Shown here: in pieces, positions 24,937 to 31,903 of the stretch
Position numbering within the stretch: position 1 is the first letter of the stretch
How the letters are laid out: each line of letters opens with the position of its first letter
Assembly (NCBI GenBank): GCA_012729815.1
Contig: JAAYCJ010000298.1
Span: 1-51,465, forward strand
Length of the DNA: 51,465 bases
Direction: 5' to 3'
DNA from: Phycisphaerae bacterium
Lineage (GTDB): Bacteria > Planctomycetota > Phycisphaerae > JAAYCJ01
Notes under the pieces: model-generated
Told to the model about the DNA's origin: nothing
Seen by the model: the letters and a program-made list of their open reading frames with translations, nothing else
Database searches by the model: none
Position numbers and translations under genes: made by a program

Positions 24937-25007
24937 TACGAAAGCGGAAGCCATCAATGATCCGCCAGACGCGCGAGGCGGCCGGTTCGGAAGCGGAAAA
25001 CCCTTTG

Positions 25008-25021
25008 TGCCAACGATGGCA
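25008..25021. promoter_or_regulatory. LacI-type operator (copy 2), overlapping the -10
   Basis: TGCCAACGATGGCA with central CG at 25014/25015, 85 bp from copy 1. Its last base is the first base of the -10 element of the promoter at 25021-25049. Confidence 0.75.
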
Positions 25022-25049
25022 TTGTAGCAAAAGGAGCCCAACAATGCAA
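25021..25049 (-). promoter_or_regulatory. Promoter of the 733-residue gene
   Basis: Minus strand: TTGCAT (25049-25044), 17-base spacer, TACAAT (25026-25021). The operator at 25008-25021 sits at the expected start site. Confidence 0.7.
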
Positions 25050-25156
25050 ATACTTTCCCGCGGGACCGGCATCGAGGGAAACACATGAGCGACATTGCTG
25101 AACCGCCGGCGAGGCCGAACCCATGCAGAATCGGCCACAATGTCGGTGCTGGCGTA

Positions 25157-25198
25157 GAAAGGCCAGCCGTTTGGGCGAGTTGCGCCGACGGCTGGCCT
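25157..25198 (-). terminator. Intrinsic terminator after the PEP-CTERM paralogue
   Basis: Eleven-base perfect arms (AGGCCAGCCGT 25160-25170 and complement 25188-25198) with a 17-base loop, followed on the minus strand by TTTCT. It separates the two duplicated transcription units. Confidence 0.75.
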
Positions 25199-25240
25199 GG
25201 GTGTCTCCTGCCCTCCCGTGGCTGTTCCGTCCAACCGGCC

Positions 25241-25996
25241 CTATCGGCGTCGCCTGCGAAGCAAGGCGAGCCCAGCGACTCCCAGGAGCGAAAGGGTCGC
25301 CGGTTCGGGAACAACGATCTCGCTGTTGGTCCAGCGGAGATGGGTCAGTTCCGCCTCACCCAGCACGGCCTCGTTATTGCGGCCGAACTCCATCCGGTTG
25401 CGGACCGTGGTGGTGCTGTAGCGTTTGCCCGAGTGGGTGAGCAGGACCTCCGTGCCGCCGTCCAGGTAGACGTTGCTCTCCAACGTGGCGGCGTCAATGG
25501 TGATCCGCCAGTCGTGCCAGCCCTCGTCAAACGTCGCGACCAGGTCGTTGTTACCCTCCAGCTTGATCGTGTCCTTGCTGAACTGGTAGGTCCACATCTG
25601 GCTTCCACCGGTGGCCAGCGGCCGATAGACGCGAAGGTGGAACTGCAAGACGTCCGAAGTCAACGTGGTGTCCATCGTGTTCAGGCGGAAGTCGATTGTG
25701 ACCTGATCGGCCGCCGTCCCACTGCCGGGACCATAGTAGATCCCGCCGTTGTTGCTGGCGTCCATGTCCATCCATAGCGTTGGATTGCCGCCGTCACCCG
25801 TGGCGTCGATCGACCCGGCCATGCCGCCGTTGGTCCAGGCCGGCGTGGCGACCGTCGGCAGACCCACCGAGGCGCTGTACTGCCCTTCCCACCCGGCTGC
25901 GGGGGCCGGCCAGGCGGCATCGGCCGCTCGCGGAACCGCCAGGCAAGACACCAGCAGACACGCCGACATCCAGAACTGCATCGAAACCCTGCTCAT
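25241..25996 (-). CDS. PEP-CTERM protein with LamG-like domain (paralogue of the fusion protein)
   Basis: A 251-residue secreted protein; ATG at 25996 with AAGGAGAGG upstream. The signal peptide is at residues 1-28 and a LamG/concanavalin-like beta-sandwich follows (about 28-225), with DEGWHDWRITIDAAT and VYLDGGTEVL typical of that fold. The tail VPEPATLSLLGVAGLALL plus RRRRR is an intact PEP-CTERM signal. The upstream gene copy at 22680 has the same domain but lost the tail. LamG folds often bind glycans. It has its own promoter, two LacI-type operators and a terminator. Longer in-frame extensions upstream run through the promoter and are rejected. Confidence 0.88.
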   Translation of the reverse strand: MSRVSMQFWMSACLLVSCLAVPRAADAAWPAPAAGWEGQYSASVGLPTVATPAWTNGGMAGSIDATGDGGNPTLWMDMDASNNGGIYYGPGSGTAADQVTIDFRLNTMDTTLTSDVLQFHLRVYRPLATGGSQMWTYQFSKDTIKLEGNNDLVATFDEGWHDWRITIDAATLESNVYLDGGTEVLLTHSGKRYSTTTVRNRMEFGRNNEAVLGEAELTHLRWTNSEIVVPEPATLSLLGVAGLALLRRRRR

Positions 25997-26037
25997 TGTC
26001 CTCTCCTTCCGCACTAAAAGGTGCTCCACTACCAGAC

Positions 26038-26051
26038 TGCCATCGTTGGCA
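26038..26051. promoter_or_regulatory. LacI-type operator (copy 3)
   Basis: TGCCATCGTTGGCA, the reverse complement of copies 2 and 4, centre at 26044/26045, again 48 bp before the ATG of its gene. Confidence 0.75.
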
Positions 26052-26129
26052 CATAGAGACCCAAAAAAAGCTCGCGATATGGCTTGCGTTGCACACGCGA
26101 TGAGTACGCCCAGAGACAGGTATTCCATA

Positions 26130-26143
26130 TGCCAACGATGGCA
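26130..26143. promoter_or_regulatory. LacI-type operator (copy 4), overlapping the -10
   Basis: TGCCAACGATGGCA, identical to copy 2, centre at 26136/26137, 92 bp from copy 3. It abuts the -10 of the promoter at 26143-26171. Confidence 0.75.
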
Positions 26144-26171
26144 TTGTATCAAGAAGTGCTTAGCGATGCAA
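26143..26171 (-). promoter_or_regulatory. Promoter of the PEP-CTERM paralogue
   Basis: Minus strand: TTGCAT (26171-26166), 17-base spacer, TACAAT (26148-26143). Both hexamers and the spacing are the same as in the promoter at 25021-25049, while the spacers differ. Confidence 0.7.
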
Positions 26172-26257
26172 ATCTTTTTCCGCTGCTCCCCCGCCCGTCC
26201 GCCGGGCGGATGGACAAAGACCGGTGGCGCGGCCGCAAGCGCATAAACCATAGGAAG

Positions 26258-27262
26258 TTACGTGGTCTCCCGGATGACGAGCGTGGGGCGGACCGCCGGA
26301 GACCATCCCCCCTCGGGCGGTCCCTGGTTGTGGATTTTTCGCAGCAGGAGCTCGCCGACCACCTGCCCCAGTTCCTCGTTGGGCTGCTTGACGGTCGAGA
26401 GCGGCGGCGAGGCAAACCGGGCGGCGCGGCGGTCGTCGAAGCCCATCACCGCGATGTCATCGGGAACCCGGATGCCCTGTTTCTGCAGGAAGTACATGAA
26501 CGACATCGCCAATTCATCCGAATAGGCCTGGACGGCGTCGGGAAGAGGCCACAGCCGGGCCAGGCTCTCAACCGCCATCCGGCCCGCCTCCCACTTGTCC
26601 AGATCGCTTTCGATGGGGACAACCATCTCGGGCAACTCATGCTTTCGCACAGCCCGCTGATAGCCTCGAAGCCTGGCTGAGGCACCCCGATAGCTCTCGA
26701 CGCGGCCGACGTAGGCCACGCGCCGTCGGCCCGTGGAGACCAGGTACTCGACGGCGTCGAAGACCCCGCTCTCGCGGTCGGTCCGCGGCGAGTCCATCCG
26801 CGGGTCTTCCGAATCGATGAACAGGAACGGGAGCTGGGCCTCTTCGAGTTGCCGCGCCCAGCACGCGTCATCGAGCGGCGGGCGGGAGATGACGGCCACC
26901 GCGGCGGGCCGGCGGTTCCGCAGTTCCTCCACCACGTGCTCGACGTCCGCGGGCGTTCGCATCGGGTCGAACAGAAGGGTCATGCAGTAGTCGTGCTTGC
27001 GGACCAGCGTCTCGAGGGCGCGAAGCTTCTCCATGTGGATCTCGTCGTGCGTCCACGAGATCACGGTGATCTCGAAGCTCCGCTGCTCGCGGAGGCTCCT
27101 GGCGTAGCGGTTGGGCCGGTATCCGAGCCGCCGAATGACCTCGTTGACGCTGTCGCGGGTCTCGGGACTGACGTACCCGTTGTTCTTGATGACCCGGGCC
27201 ACCGTTCGGATGGACACCTTGGCCGTATCGGCAATGTCTTTGAGGCTGGGCGATGTCTTCAT
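26258..27262 (-). CDS. LacI-family regulator, candidate owner of the TGCCAACGATGGCA operators
   Basis: A 334-residue LacI/GalR protein: PSLKDIADTAKVSIRTVARV and KNNGYVSPETRDSVNEVIRR (helix-turn-helix), YRPNRYARSLREQRSFEITV (hinge), then the effector domain with PDAVQAYSDELAMSFMYFLQ and VPDDIAVMGFDDRRAARF. It lies between the operator-bearing PEP-CTERM genes and the ThuA/ABC-transporter genes, all on the same strand, and all but ThuA have the operator directly upstream. That makes it the best candidate regulator. The RBS before the ATG is weak (GATGATGTAAA). A separate promoter and a hairpin are upstream. Confidence 0.92.
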   Translation of the reverse strand: MKTSPSLKDIADTAKVSIRTVARVIKNNGYVSPETRDSVNEVIRRLGYRPNRYARSLREQRSFEITVISWTHDEIHMEKLRALETLVRKHDYCMTLLFDPMRTPADVEHVVEELRNRRPAAVAVISRPPLDDACWARQLEEAQLPFLFIDSEDPRMDSPRTDRESGVFDAVEYLVSTGRRRVAYVGRVESYRGASARLRGYQRAVRKHELPEMVVPIESDLDKWEAGRMAVESLARLWPLPDAVQAYSDELAMSFMYFLQKQGIRVPDDIAVMGFDDRRAARFASPPLSTVKQPNEELGQVVGELLLRKIHNQGPPEGGWSPAVRPTLVIRETT

Positions 27263-27293
27263 TTTACATCATCATAATTCATATCAGTCACGT

Positions 27294-27319
27294 TGCCCGC
27301 ATCGCAAACAATGCGGGCA
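27294..27319. promoter_or_regulatory. Nine-base inverted repeat in the leader of the LacI gene
   Basis: TGCCCGCAT (27294-27302), 8-base loop, ATGCGGGCA (27311-27319). It starts just after the predicted +1. It may be an auto-operator or an mRNA hairpin; it also lies 72 bp past the ThuA stop and could serve as a terminator stem, though without a T run. Confidence 0.45.
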
Positions 27320-27332
27320 TGATTTTATCACT

Positions 27333-27361
27333 ATTATATCTGATTTTGCCCGGTAAAGGCA
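27333..27361 (-). promoter_or_regulatory. Promoter of the LacI gene at 26258-27262
   Basis: A perfect TATAAT on the minus strand (27338-27333) with TTGCCT 18 bases upstream (-35, weaker). It gives the regulator a transcript separate from the transporter operon. Confidence 0.55.
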
Positions 27362-27390
27362 AAGGCGATCGCAGCGACATTCGGCTGCGC

Positions 27391-28074
27391 TTATCCGGAT
27401 GTTCGCGTGGCCCACAGCAGGCCGCGCTCGACGATGGCCAGGGCGGTCGGCTCGTCAAAGTCCTTCTCCGTATGTCCCCAGCCGGCGACAAAGACGCGGC
27501 CGTCGCCCCACGTCCGCGTCCAGGCGTAGGGCATGACCACGCCCGGCGGATACAGGCCCGGCGTGCCGTATTCTCCGGAAAAGGTCGTCGTGGCCAGCAC
27601 GTGTACGCCCGGATCGACGATCATGTAGTACTGTTCGGTGTCCTGCAGCTCGAAATCCGGCAGGCCGCGCGTGATCGGATGGTCGCGATCGACGATGTTG
27701 ACCGCGTGGCTGGGGATTTTGGTGTCCGGGCCGCAGCCGGGATGGGCCACGAACTGGCCGCCGGTCATCCACTGGTACTTGGGATTCGACCGCCACGAAT
27801 CGACGATCCCGCCGTGAAAACCGGCCAGGCCCACGCCGCTTCGGACGGCGTCGGAAAGCCCCTTGCCCTGCTCAGCGGTGAAATCACCCAGCGTCCAGAT
27901 CTGCAGGATCAGGTCCAGTGACGCGAGGAAATCCTTGTCCGCATAGACCTCCAGCGTCGTTCGCGGATGGACGCGATAGCCCTGTTTCTCCAGAAAGGGA
28001 ATGAAGACCGCTGCGCATTGTTCGGGCCGATGGCCCTCGAATCCGCCGTAAACCACCAGTGCGTTTTTTGTCAT
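27391..28074 (-). CDS. ThuA-like protein
   Basis: A 227-residue protein of the ThuA (trehalose utilisation) family, a class I glutamine-amidotransferase-like fold. Hallmarks: NALVVYGGFEGHRPEQCAAV at the start, a GVGLAGFHGG turn, MTGGQFVAHPG, and the HPITRGLPDFELQDTEQYY block. The usual length is 210-280. ThuA proteins take part in oxidation of disaccharides to 3-keto derivatives, with the exact step still debated. It follows the ABC permease gene by 54 bp on the same strand, so it probably handles a sugar brought in by that transporter. AAGG lies about 10 bases before the ATG. Confidence 0.88.
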   Translation of the reverse strand: MTKNALVVYGGFEGHRPEQCAAVFIPFLEKQGYRVHPRTTLEVYADKDFLASLDLILQIWTLGDFTAEQGKGLSDAVRSGVGLAGFHGGIVDSWRSNPKYQWMTGGQFVAHPGCGPDTKIPSHAVNIVDRDHPITRGLPDFELQDTEQYYMIVDPGVHVLATTTFSGEYGTPGLYPPGVVMPYAWTRTWGDGRVFVAGWGHTEKDFDEPTALAIVERGLLWATRTSG

Positions 28075-28128
28075 GATTCACAAGACCTTCGCATATCCGT
28101 CATTGACATATCAGTGTCACCATCCAAT

Positions 28129-29382
28129 TCACTCCTTGACCGCGCCGACGCGGATCCCGCTGACGAAATACCGCTGGCCGAAGGCGAAGACAATCAGCAT
28201 CGGGACGATCATGATCATCGCGCCGGCCATCAGCAGCGTCCACTCGGTGCCGAACATGCCCTGGAACTGGGCGATGGCCACCGGCAGCGTGTAGTGCTCC
28301 GGGCTGTGGGCGACGATCAGCGGCCACATGAACGACCGCCACGCGCCCATGAACGTCAGGATGCCCAGCGCAGCCAGGGCCGGCTTGCTCAGCGGTAGCG
28401 CCACGTGCCAGTAGATCCGCAGCATGCCGCAGCCGTCAAGGACGGCCGCCTCCTCCAACGCCGTCGGCAGACCCATGAAGAACTGCCGGAGCATGAACGT
28501 GCCGTAGGCGGTGAACATCACGGGCAGGATCAGTGCAGCATAGCTGTCGATCCAACCCAGATGGCGCAGCAGGATGAACACCGGGATCATCGTCACGGAG
28601 CCTGGAATCATCATCGTGGCCAGGTAGCCGAAGAACAGCTTGTCGCGCCCGGTGAACCGCAGCCGGGCGAACGCGAACGCCGCCAGCGAACTGGTGAATA
28701 CCTGGCCGAACGTGACGATCAGCGTGACGACGATGCTGTTGAACAGCGCCCGGCCGAAGTTGGTCTCCTGGAAAACCCGCTGGTAGTTGACCAGGGTGAC
28801 CCGCCGACCCGGCTCGATGTAGTCCGGCAGGGCCCACTCCAGCAGGCGGCGGTTCAGGTGCAGGACCTGGGCGTGCTTGAGGCCGTTAAGCGGCTGGCCG
28901 GTTTGGCCGTCGGTATGGCGCAGGATGGCCGGCACGTCCGCGGGCAGTTGGGCGACGGGAAATACCGTCGGCTCGTAGAGCTCGCGCTTGGCCAGGAGCG
29001 TGTTGAGCACCTCGACCAGCAGATCGACCTGGAAGGGGTCCAGCGGCCCGGGCGTCTCGGCCAGCTTCAGCAGGGCCTGGTGGTCGGGCTCTTCGAGCAT
29101 CGACCAGAGCCGCCCGGCGGGGGTCGCCGGCTGCGAGCGGACCCGCGGATCGGTGATGCGCCGAACCAGCCCGTCCGGCTGGCGGATCTGCCGGGCGGCC
29201 AGGACCGCTGCGGGTTCGGGGAAGACGGCCCGCAGGTCCATCACGTCGGCCTCGGGCGATTTGAGGCTGGTCAGGATCATCCATAGGAACGGGACGACCA
29301 TGCCCACGCCGACCACGGCGAGCAACACGTAGGTCGCTCCGTGTCGCCATCGGCGGCGGGTTGTGCGGGTTCGCTCAGGCAT
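28129..29382 (-). CDS. Sugar ABC transporter permease (MalG-like) with a large extracytoplasmic insert
   Basis: A 417-residue membrane protein of the MalG/UgpE type, which usually has about 280 residues. The first helix is at about 15-38, then VNYQRVFQETNFGRALFNS opens the normal permease core, with the EAA loop EEAAVLDGCGMLRIYWHVAL that docks to the ATPase. The extra 135 residues lie between helix 1 and the core (about 45-195) and are mostly helical and charged, placing them outside the membrane where the binding protein docks. Start overlaps the preceding permease stop by 8 bp. The ATPase subunit is not in the window, so a shared MsmK-like ATPase is likely. Confidence 0.9.
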   Translation of the reverse strand: MPERTRTTRRRWRHGATYVLLAVVGVGMVVPFLWMILTSLKSPEADVMDLRAVFPEPAAVLAARQIRQPDGLVRRITDPRVRSQPATPAGRLWSMLEEPDHQALLKLAETPGPLDPFQVDLLVEVLNTLLAKRELYEPTVFPVAQLPADVPAILRHTDGQTGQPLNGLKHAQVLHLNRRLLEWALPDYIEPGRRVTLVNYQRVFQETNFGRALFNSIVVTLIVTFGQVFTSSLAAFAFARLRFTGRDKLFFGYLATMMIPGSVTMIPVFILLRHLGWIDSYAALILPVMFTAYGTFMLRQFFMGLPTALEEAAVLDGCGMLRIYWHVALPLSKPALAALGILTFMGAWRSFMWPLIVAHSPEHYTLPVAIAQFQGMFGTEWTLLMAGAMIMIVPMLIVFAFGQRYFVSGIRVGAVKE

Positions 29383-30280
29383 ATTCCACCTTCCGTCCGC
29401 CGTAGCGCCAGTTGACCAGCGTGACGGTCAGGATGATGACGAACAGTACCATCGCGATCGCCGCGGCGTAGCCCATGTTGAACCACTGGAACGCGTGGTT
29501 GAAGATGTAGTAGCCCATCGTGGTCGTCGCCCCGTCCGGGCCGCCCTCGGTCATGATGTAGGCCGCCTCGAAGCCGCCTTGAAGACCGTGAATGACCGAG
29601 GTGATGAAGATAAAGAACGTGGTCGGGCTCAGCAGGGGCCAGGTGACCTGCGTGAAGGCCTGCCACGAGCCGGCCCCGTCGATCTCCGCCGCTTCGTAGA
29701 GCTCGGGCGGGATGCACTGCAGTCCGGCCAGGTAGAGGATCATGTTGGTGCCGCCCATGGTCGTCCAGATGGTCACCATCATGATCGCCGGCTTGGCCCA
29801 GTGGTAGCTGGTCAGCCAGCCCGGCCCATCGACGCCGATGACCGCCAGGAATCGGTTCACCAGACCGAACTCCTCGTTGAGCATGTACTTCCAGAGCATC
29901 AGCAGGGCCACACCCGCGCAGATCGTCGGCAGATAGAAGATCGTCCGGAAGAAGCTGCGGCCGCGGATCTGCTGGTTGAGCATGATGGCCAGAAACAGCG
30001 ACGACGCCATCGAGACCGGGATCGCCATCATCAGAAACGCCGTGTTGCCCAGGTACTTCCAGAAGTGCGGGTCGTTCCACTCGAACCGGCCGTCTCGCCA
30101 GTGGCCGCCGAGCAGATCTACGAAGTTCTGGAAGCCGACGAACTGCGGGGCGTGGAAGATGTCCCAGCGAAACAGGCTCAGCAGCATCGCTGCGCCGACC
30201 GGCAGGAGCGTAAAGATCAGAAAACCCAGGAAGTTCGGGGCCAGAAACAGGCCCGCTGCGATGTTCTGCCGCTGATTCAT
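29375..30280 (-). CDS. Sugar ABC transporter permease (MalF-like)
   Basis: A 301-residue integral membrane protein of the MalF/UgpA type with six hydrophobic segments, starting IAAGLFLAPNFLGFLIFTLL and including WKYLGNTAFLMMAIPVSMAS. The EAA loop is CIPPELYEAAEIDGAGSWQA followed by TWPLLSPTTFF. It pairs with the MalG-like protein to form the channel. AAGGAAT precedes the ATG. Its start overlaps the stop of the binding-protein gene by 4 bp (ATGA), showing the order binding protein, MalF, MalG, ThuA in a single operon. Confidence 0.93.
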   Translation of the reverse strand: MNQRQNIAAGLFLAPNFLGFLIFTLLPVGAAMLLSLFRWDIFHAPQFVGFQNFVDLLGGHWRDGRFEWNDPHFWKYLGNTAFLMMAIPVSMASSLFLAIMLNQQIRGRSFFRTIFYLPTICAGVALLMLWKYMLNEEFGLVNRFLAVIGVDGPGWLTSYHWAKPAIMMVTIWTTMGGTNMILYLAGLQCIPPELYEAAEIDGAGSWQAFTQVTWPLLSPTTFFIFITSVIHGLQGGFEAAYIMTEGGPDGATTTMGYYIFNHAFQWFNMGYAAAIAMVLFVIILTVTLVNWRYGGRKVEYA

Positions 30281-31563
30281 CGCGATTCCTTCCTGATTGC
30301 CCGATCGATCCGGCGTTGGGCACGGTCCATGGCCTCGGCGGCATCGGCCCGGCCGACAAAGACACTCTGGCAGGCGTCGTGGAACAACTGCTGGAGTTCC
30401 TGGAGGTCCGGCACGCGCGGCGTCGGATCGAGCATCCGCGTCGCTTGCACAAACGCCTCGACGTTGGCCGGTCGGCCGCGGTGCTCAGCCGCCGCCTGAG
30501 CCAGAGTTGGCAGGTGCGTCGGAATGGCGGCAAACGCCATCTGCTTCTGTAACGACGGGCCGCACAGGAGCTTGCAGAGTTCCCAGCAGGCGTCGGGCTC
30601 CGGCGTCTGGGCCCAGATCGTATACGACTGGCTCGAGGCCCACTGGCCCTGCCGGCGGACTTGGGGGTTGAGCACCACGTCCCACCGCAGGTCCGCGCAC
30701 TGTTTTTTGAGGGCCGGCAGGTCCCACGAGGCCATCATCATGATCGCGGCCCGGCCCTGGCGAAAGAGGGCGTACTTGTCGATGCCCGCCGTCTGCTGCA
30801 TCTGGCGCGGGGTCGGCGAGACGCGATAGCGTTCGGCCAGGTCCACGTTCGTCTGAAGGTAGTCCAGCATTTCCGGCGTGTTACAGGTGGCGCGGGCGCC
30901 ATCGTCCGCGATGAACTGCGCGTCGAACAGCAATTGCTCGAGGATGCCGATGTAGCCGTACTGGTCGATCCGCCCGTCGCCGTCGCGGTCTTTGGTCAGC
31001 CGCTTGGCCTTTTCGAGGAATTCGGCGAAGGTCCAGTCATTCTTCGGATAGTCCAGACCTTCCTCGTCGAAGAGTTCCTCGTTGTAGACCATGATGCGGA
31101 TGTCGATACCGGTGGGAATCCCAAACTGCCGGTCGCCGTAGCGGTACCAGCCCATCGCCTGCGGGTGATACTCAGCGAGGTTCAGGTCGCGGGCGATGTA
31201 GGGCGAGAGGTCCAGAAACACCTCCCGATCGGCGAATTCCGAGAACGACTGGCCCATCCACATCACGTCCGGCCCGGTGCGGCTGGCCAGCATGACCAGC
31301 ACCTTCTGGTAGTATTTGCCGCCGGGAATGCCGCGGAGTTTGACCTCCACCTCCGGGCAGGTGCGGTGGAACTGGTCGACCACCTGCCGGAGCATCATCA
31401 TCCTTTGGCCGCCGGCGGGCACCGCCAGAACGATCTGCCGACGCGGCGACGTCGCCGGCCCGGCGGCCCGCGCCGTCCAGACCAGGGCGGCGCCACCGGC
31501 TAGAATGAGTACCAGCCACGCTCCGAGTTTAGGCCATCGTTGGCACATCGCCGACTGCAGCAT
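30277..31563 (-). CDS. Extracellular sugar-binding protein of the ABC transporter
   Basis: A 428-residue solute-binding protein (family 1). It has one N-terminal hydrophobic segment (about 14-33) and no lipobox Cys. The MalE-like core is clear: VVDQFHRTCPEVEVKLRGIP, GPDVMWMGQSFSEFADREVF, LDLSPYIARDLNLAEYHPQA, FGIPTGIDIRIMVYNEELF, and the helical C-terminal lobe WASSQSYTIWAQTPEPDACW. It binds an unknown mono- or oligosaccharide. The ATG at 31563 follows AGGA. A LacI-type operator lies inside codons 7-11, so a second in-frame ATG at codon 6 is also possible as the real start. Confidence 0.9.
   Translation of the reverse strand: MLQSAMCQRWPKLGAWLVLILAGGAALVWTARAAGPATSPRRQIVLAVPAGGQRMMMLRQVVDQFHRTCPEVEVKLRGIPGGKYYQKVLVMLASRTGPDVMWMGQSFSEFADREVFLDLSPYIARDLNLAEYHPQAMGWYRYGDRQFGIPTGIDIRIMVYNEELFDEEGLDYPKNDWTFAEFLEKAKRLTKDRDGDGRIDQYGYIGILEQLLFDAQFIADDGARATCNTPEMLDYLQTNVDLAERYRVSPTPRQMQQTAGIDKYALFRQGRAAIMMMASWDLPALKKQCADLRWDVVLNPQVRRQGQWASSQSYTIWAQTPEPDACWELCKLLCGPSLQKQMAFAAIPTHLPTLAQAAAEHRGRPANVEAFVQATRMLDPTPRVPDLQELQQLFHDACQSVFVGRADAAEAMDRAQRRIDRAIRKESR
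31532..31545. promoter_or_regulatory. LacI-type operator (copy 5) inside the start of the binding-protein gene
   Basis: GGCCATCGTTGGCA, one base from copy 3. It lies 18-31 bases into the coding sequence and about 60 bp downstream of the promoter -10, a position similar to copies 1 and 3 of the other units. Confidence 0.65.
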
Positions 31564-31597
31564 GCGAAAAACGATCCTGTAGTTGGGTAATAAGTTG

Positions 31598-31627
31598 ATA
31601 ATAATGCCACCTCGGCATTTCCGTCAA
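31598..31627 (-). promoter_or_regulatory. Promoter of the ABC transporter operon with inverted repeat in the spacer
   Basis: Minus strand: TTGACG (31627-31622), 18-base spacer, TATTAT (31603-31598). The spacer contains AATGCC-ACCTC-GGCATT (31603-31619), a six-base inverted repeat that looks like a shortened relative of the TGCC..GGCA operator. From 31628 to 31810 I see no gene or clear signal. Confidence 0.6.
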
Positions 31628-31810
31628 GGTCTGTTTTCTGGTGCCGGATCCTTTACGCGACCTGGGCAGGAGAAAGACCCGCTACTATACTTTACTATTT
31701 ATAAATTAAGATTCAGGGAAGTCGGTGCGGCCGTGGCCGTCATCTCGCCTTGAGGCGGAGGGCGGCAGTCGCGACCTGGTGAAGGTCGGCCAGGCGCCAA
31801 CTTCGTTGAC

Positions 31811-31841
31811 TTGCATCGCGGGCGGCACGTGAGGGTACAAT
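31811..31841 (+). promoter_or_regulatory. Possible promoter of the GH5-like gene
   Basis: TTGCAT (31811-31816), 19-base spacer, TACAAT (31836-31841): the same hexamers as in the two promoters at 25021 and 26143, with a longer spacer. The ATG is 63 bp downstream. Confidence 0.4.
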
Positions 31842-31903
31842 CATTGACCCGGTGTCCAGATTGGCGATAATGGCGTGTTGTACCCCGAAAATGGAGATCA
31901 TAA

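Noticed and set aside
31628-31810. A possible small gene or RNA between the transporter operon and the GH5-like gene
   Set aside because: No frame with RBS, no hairpin with T run and no known RNA pattern was seen.
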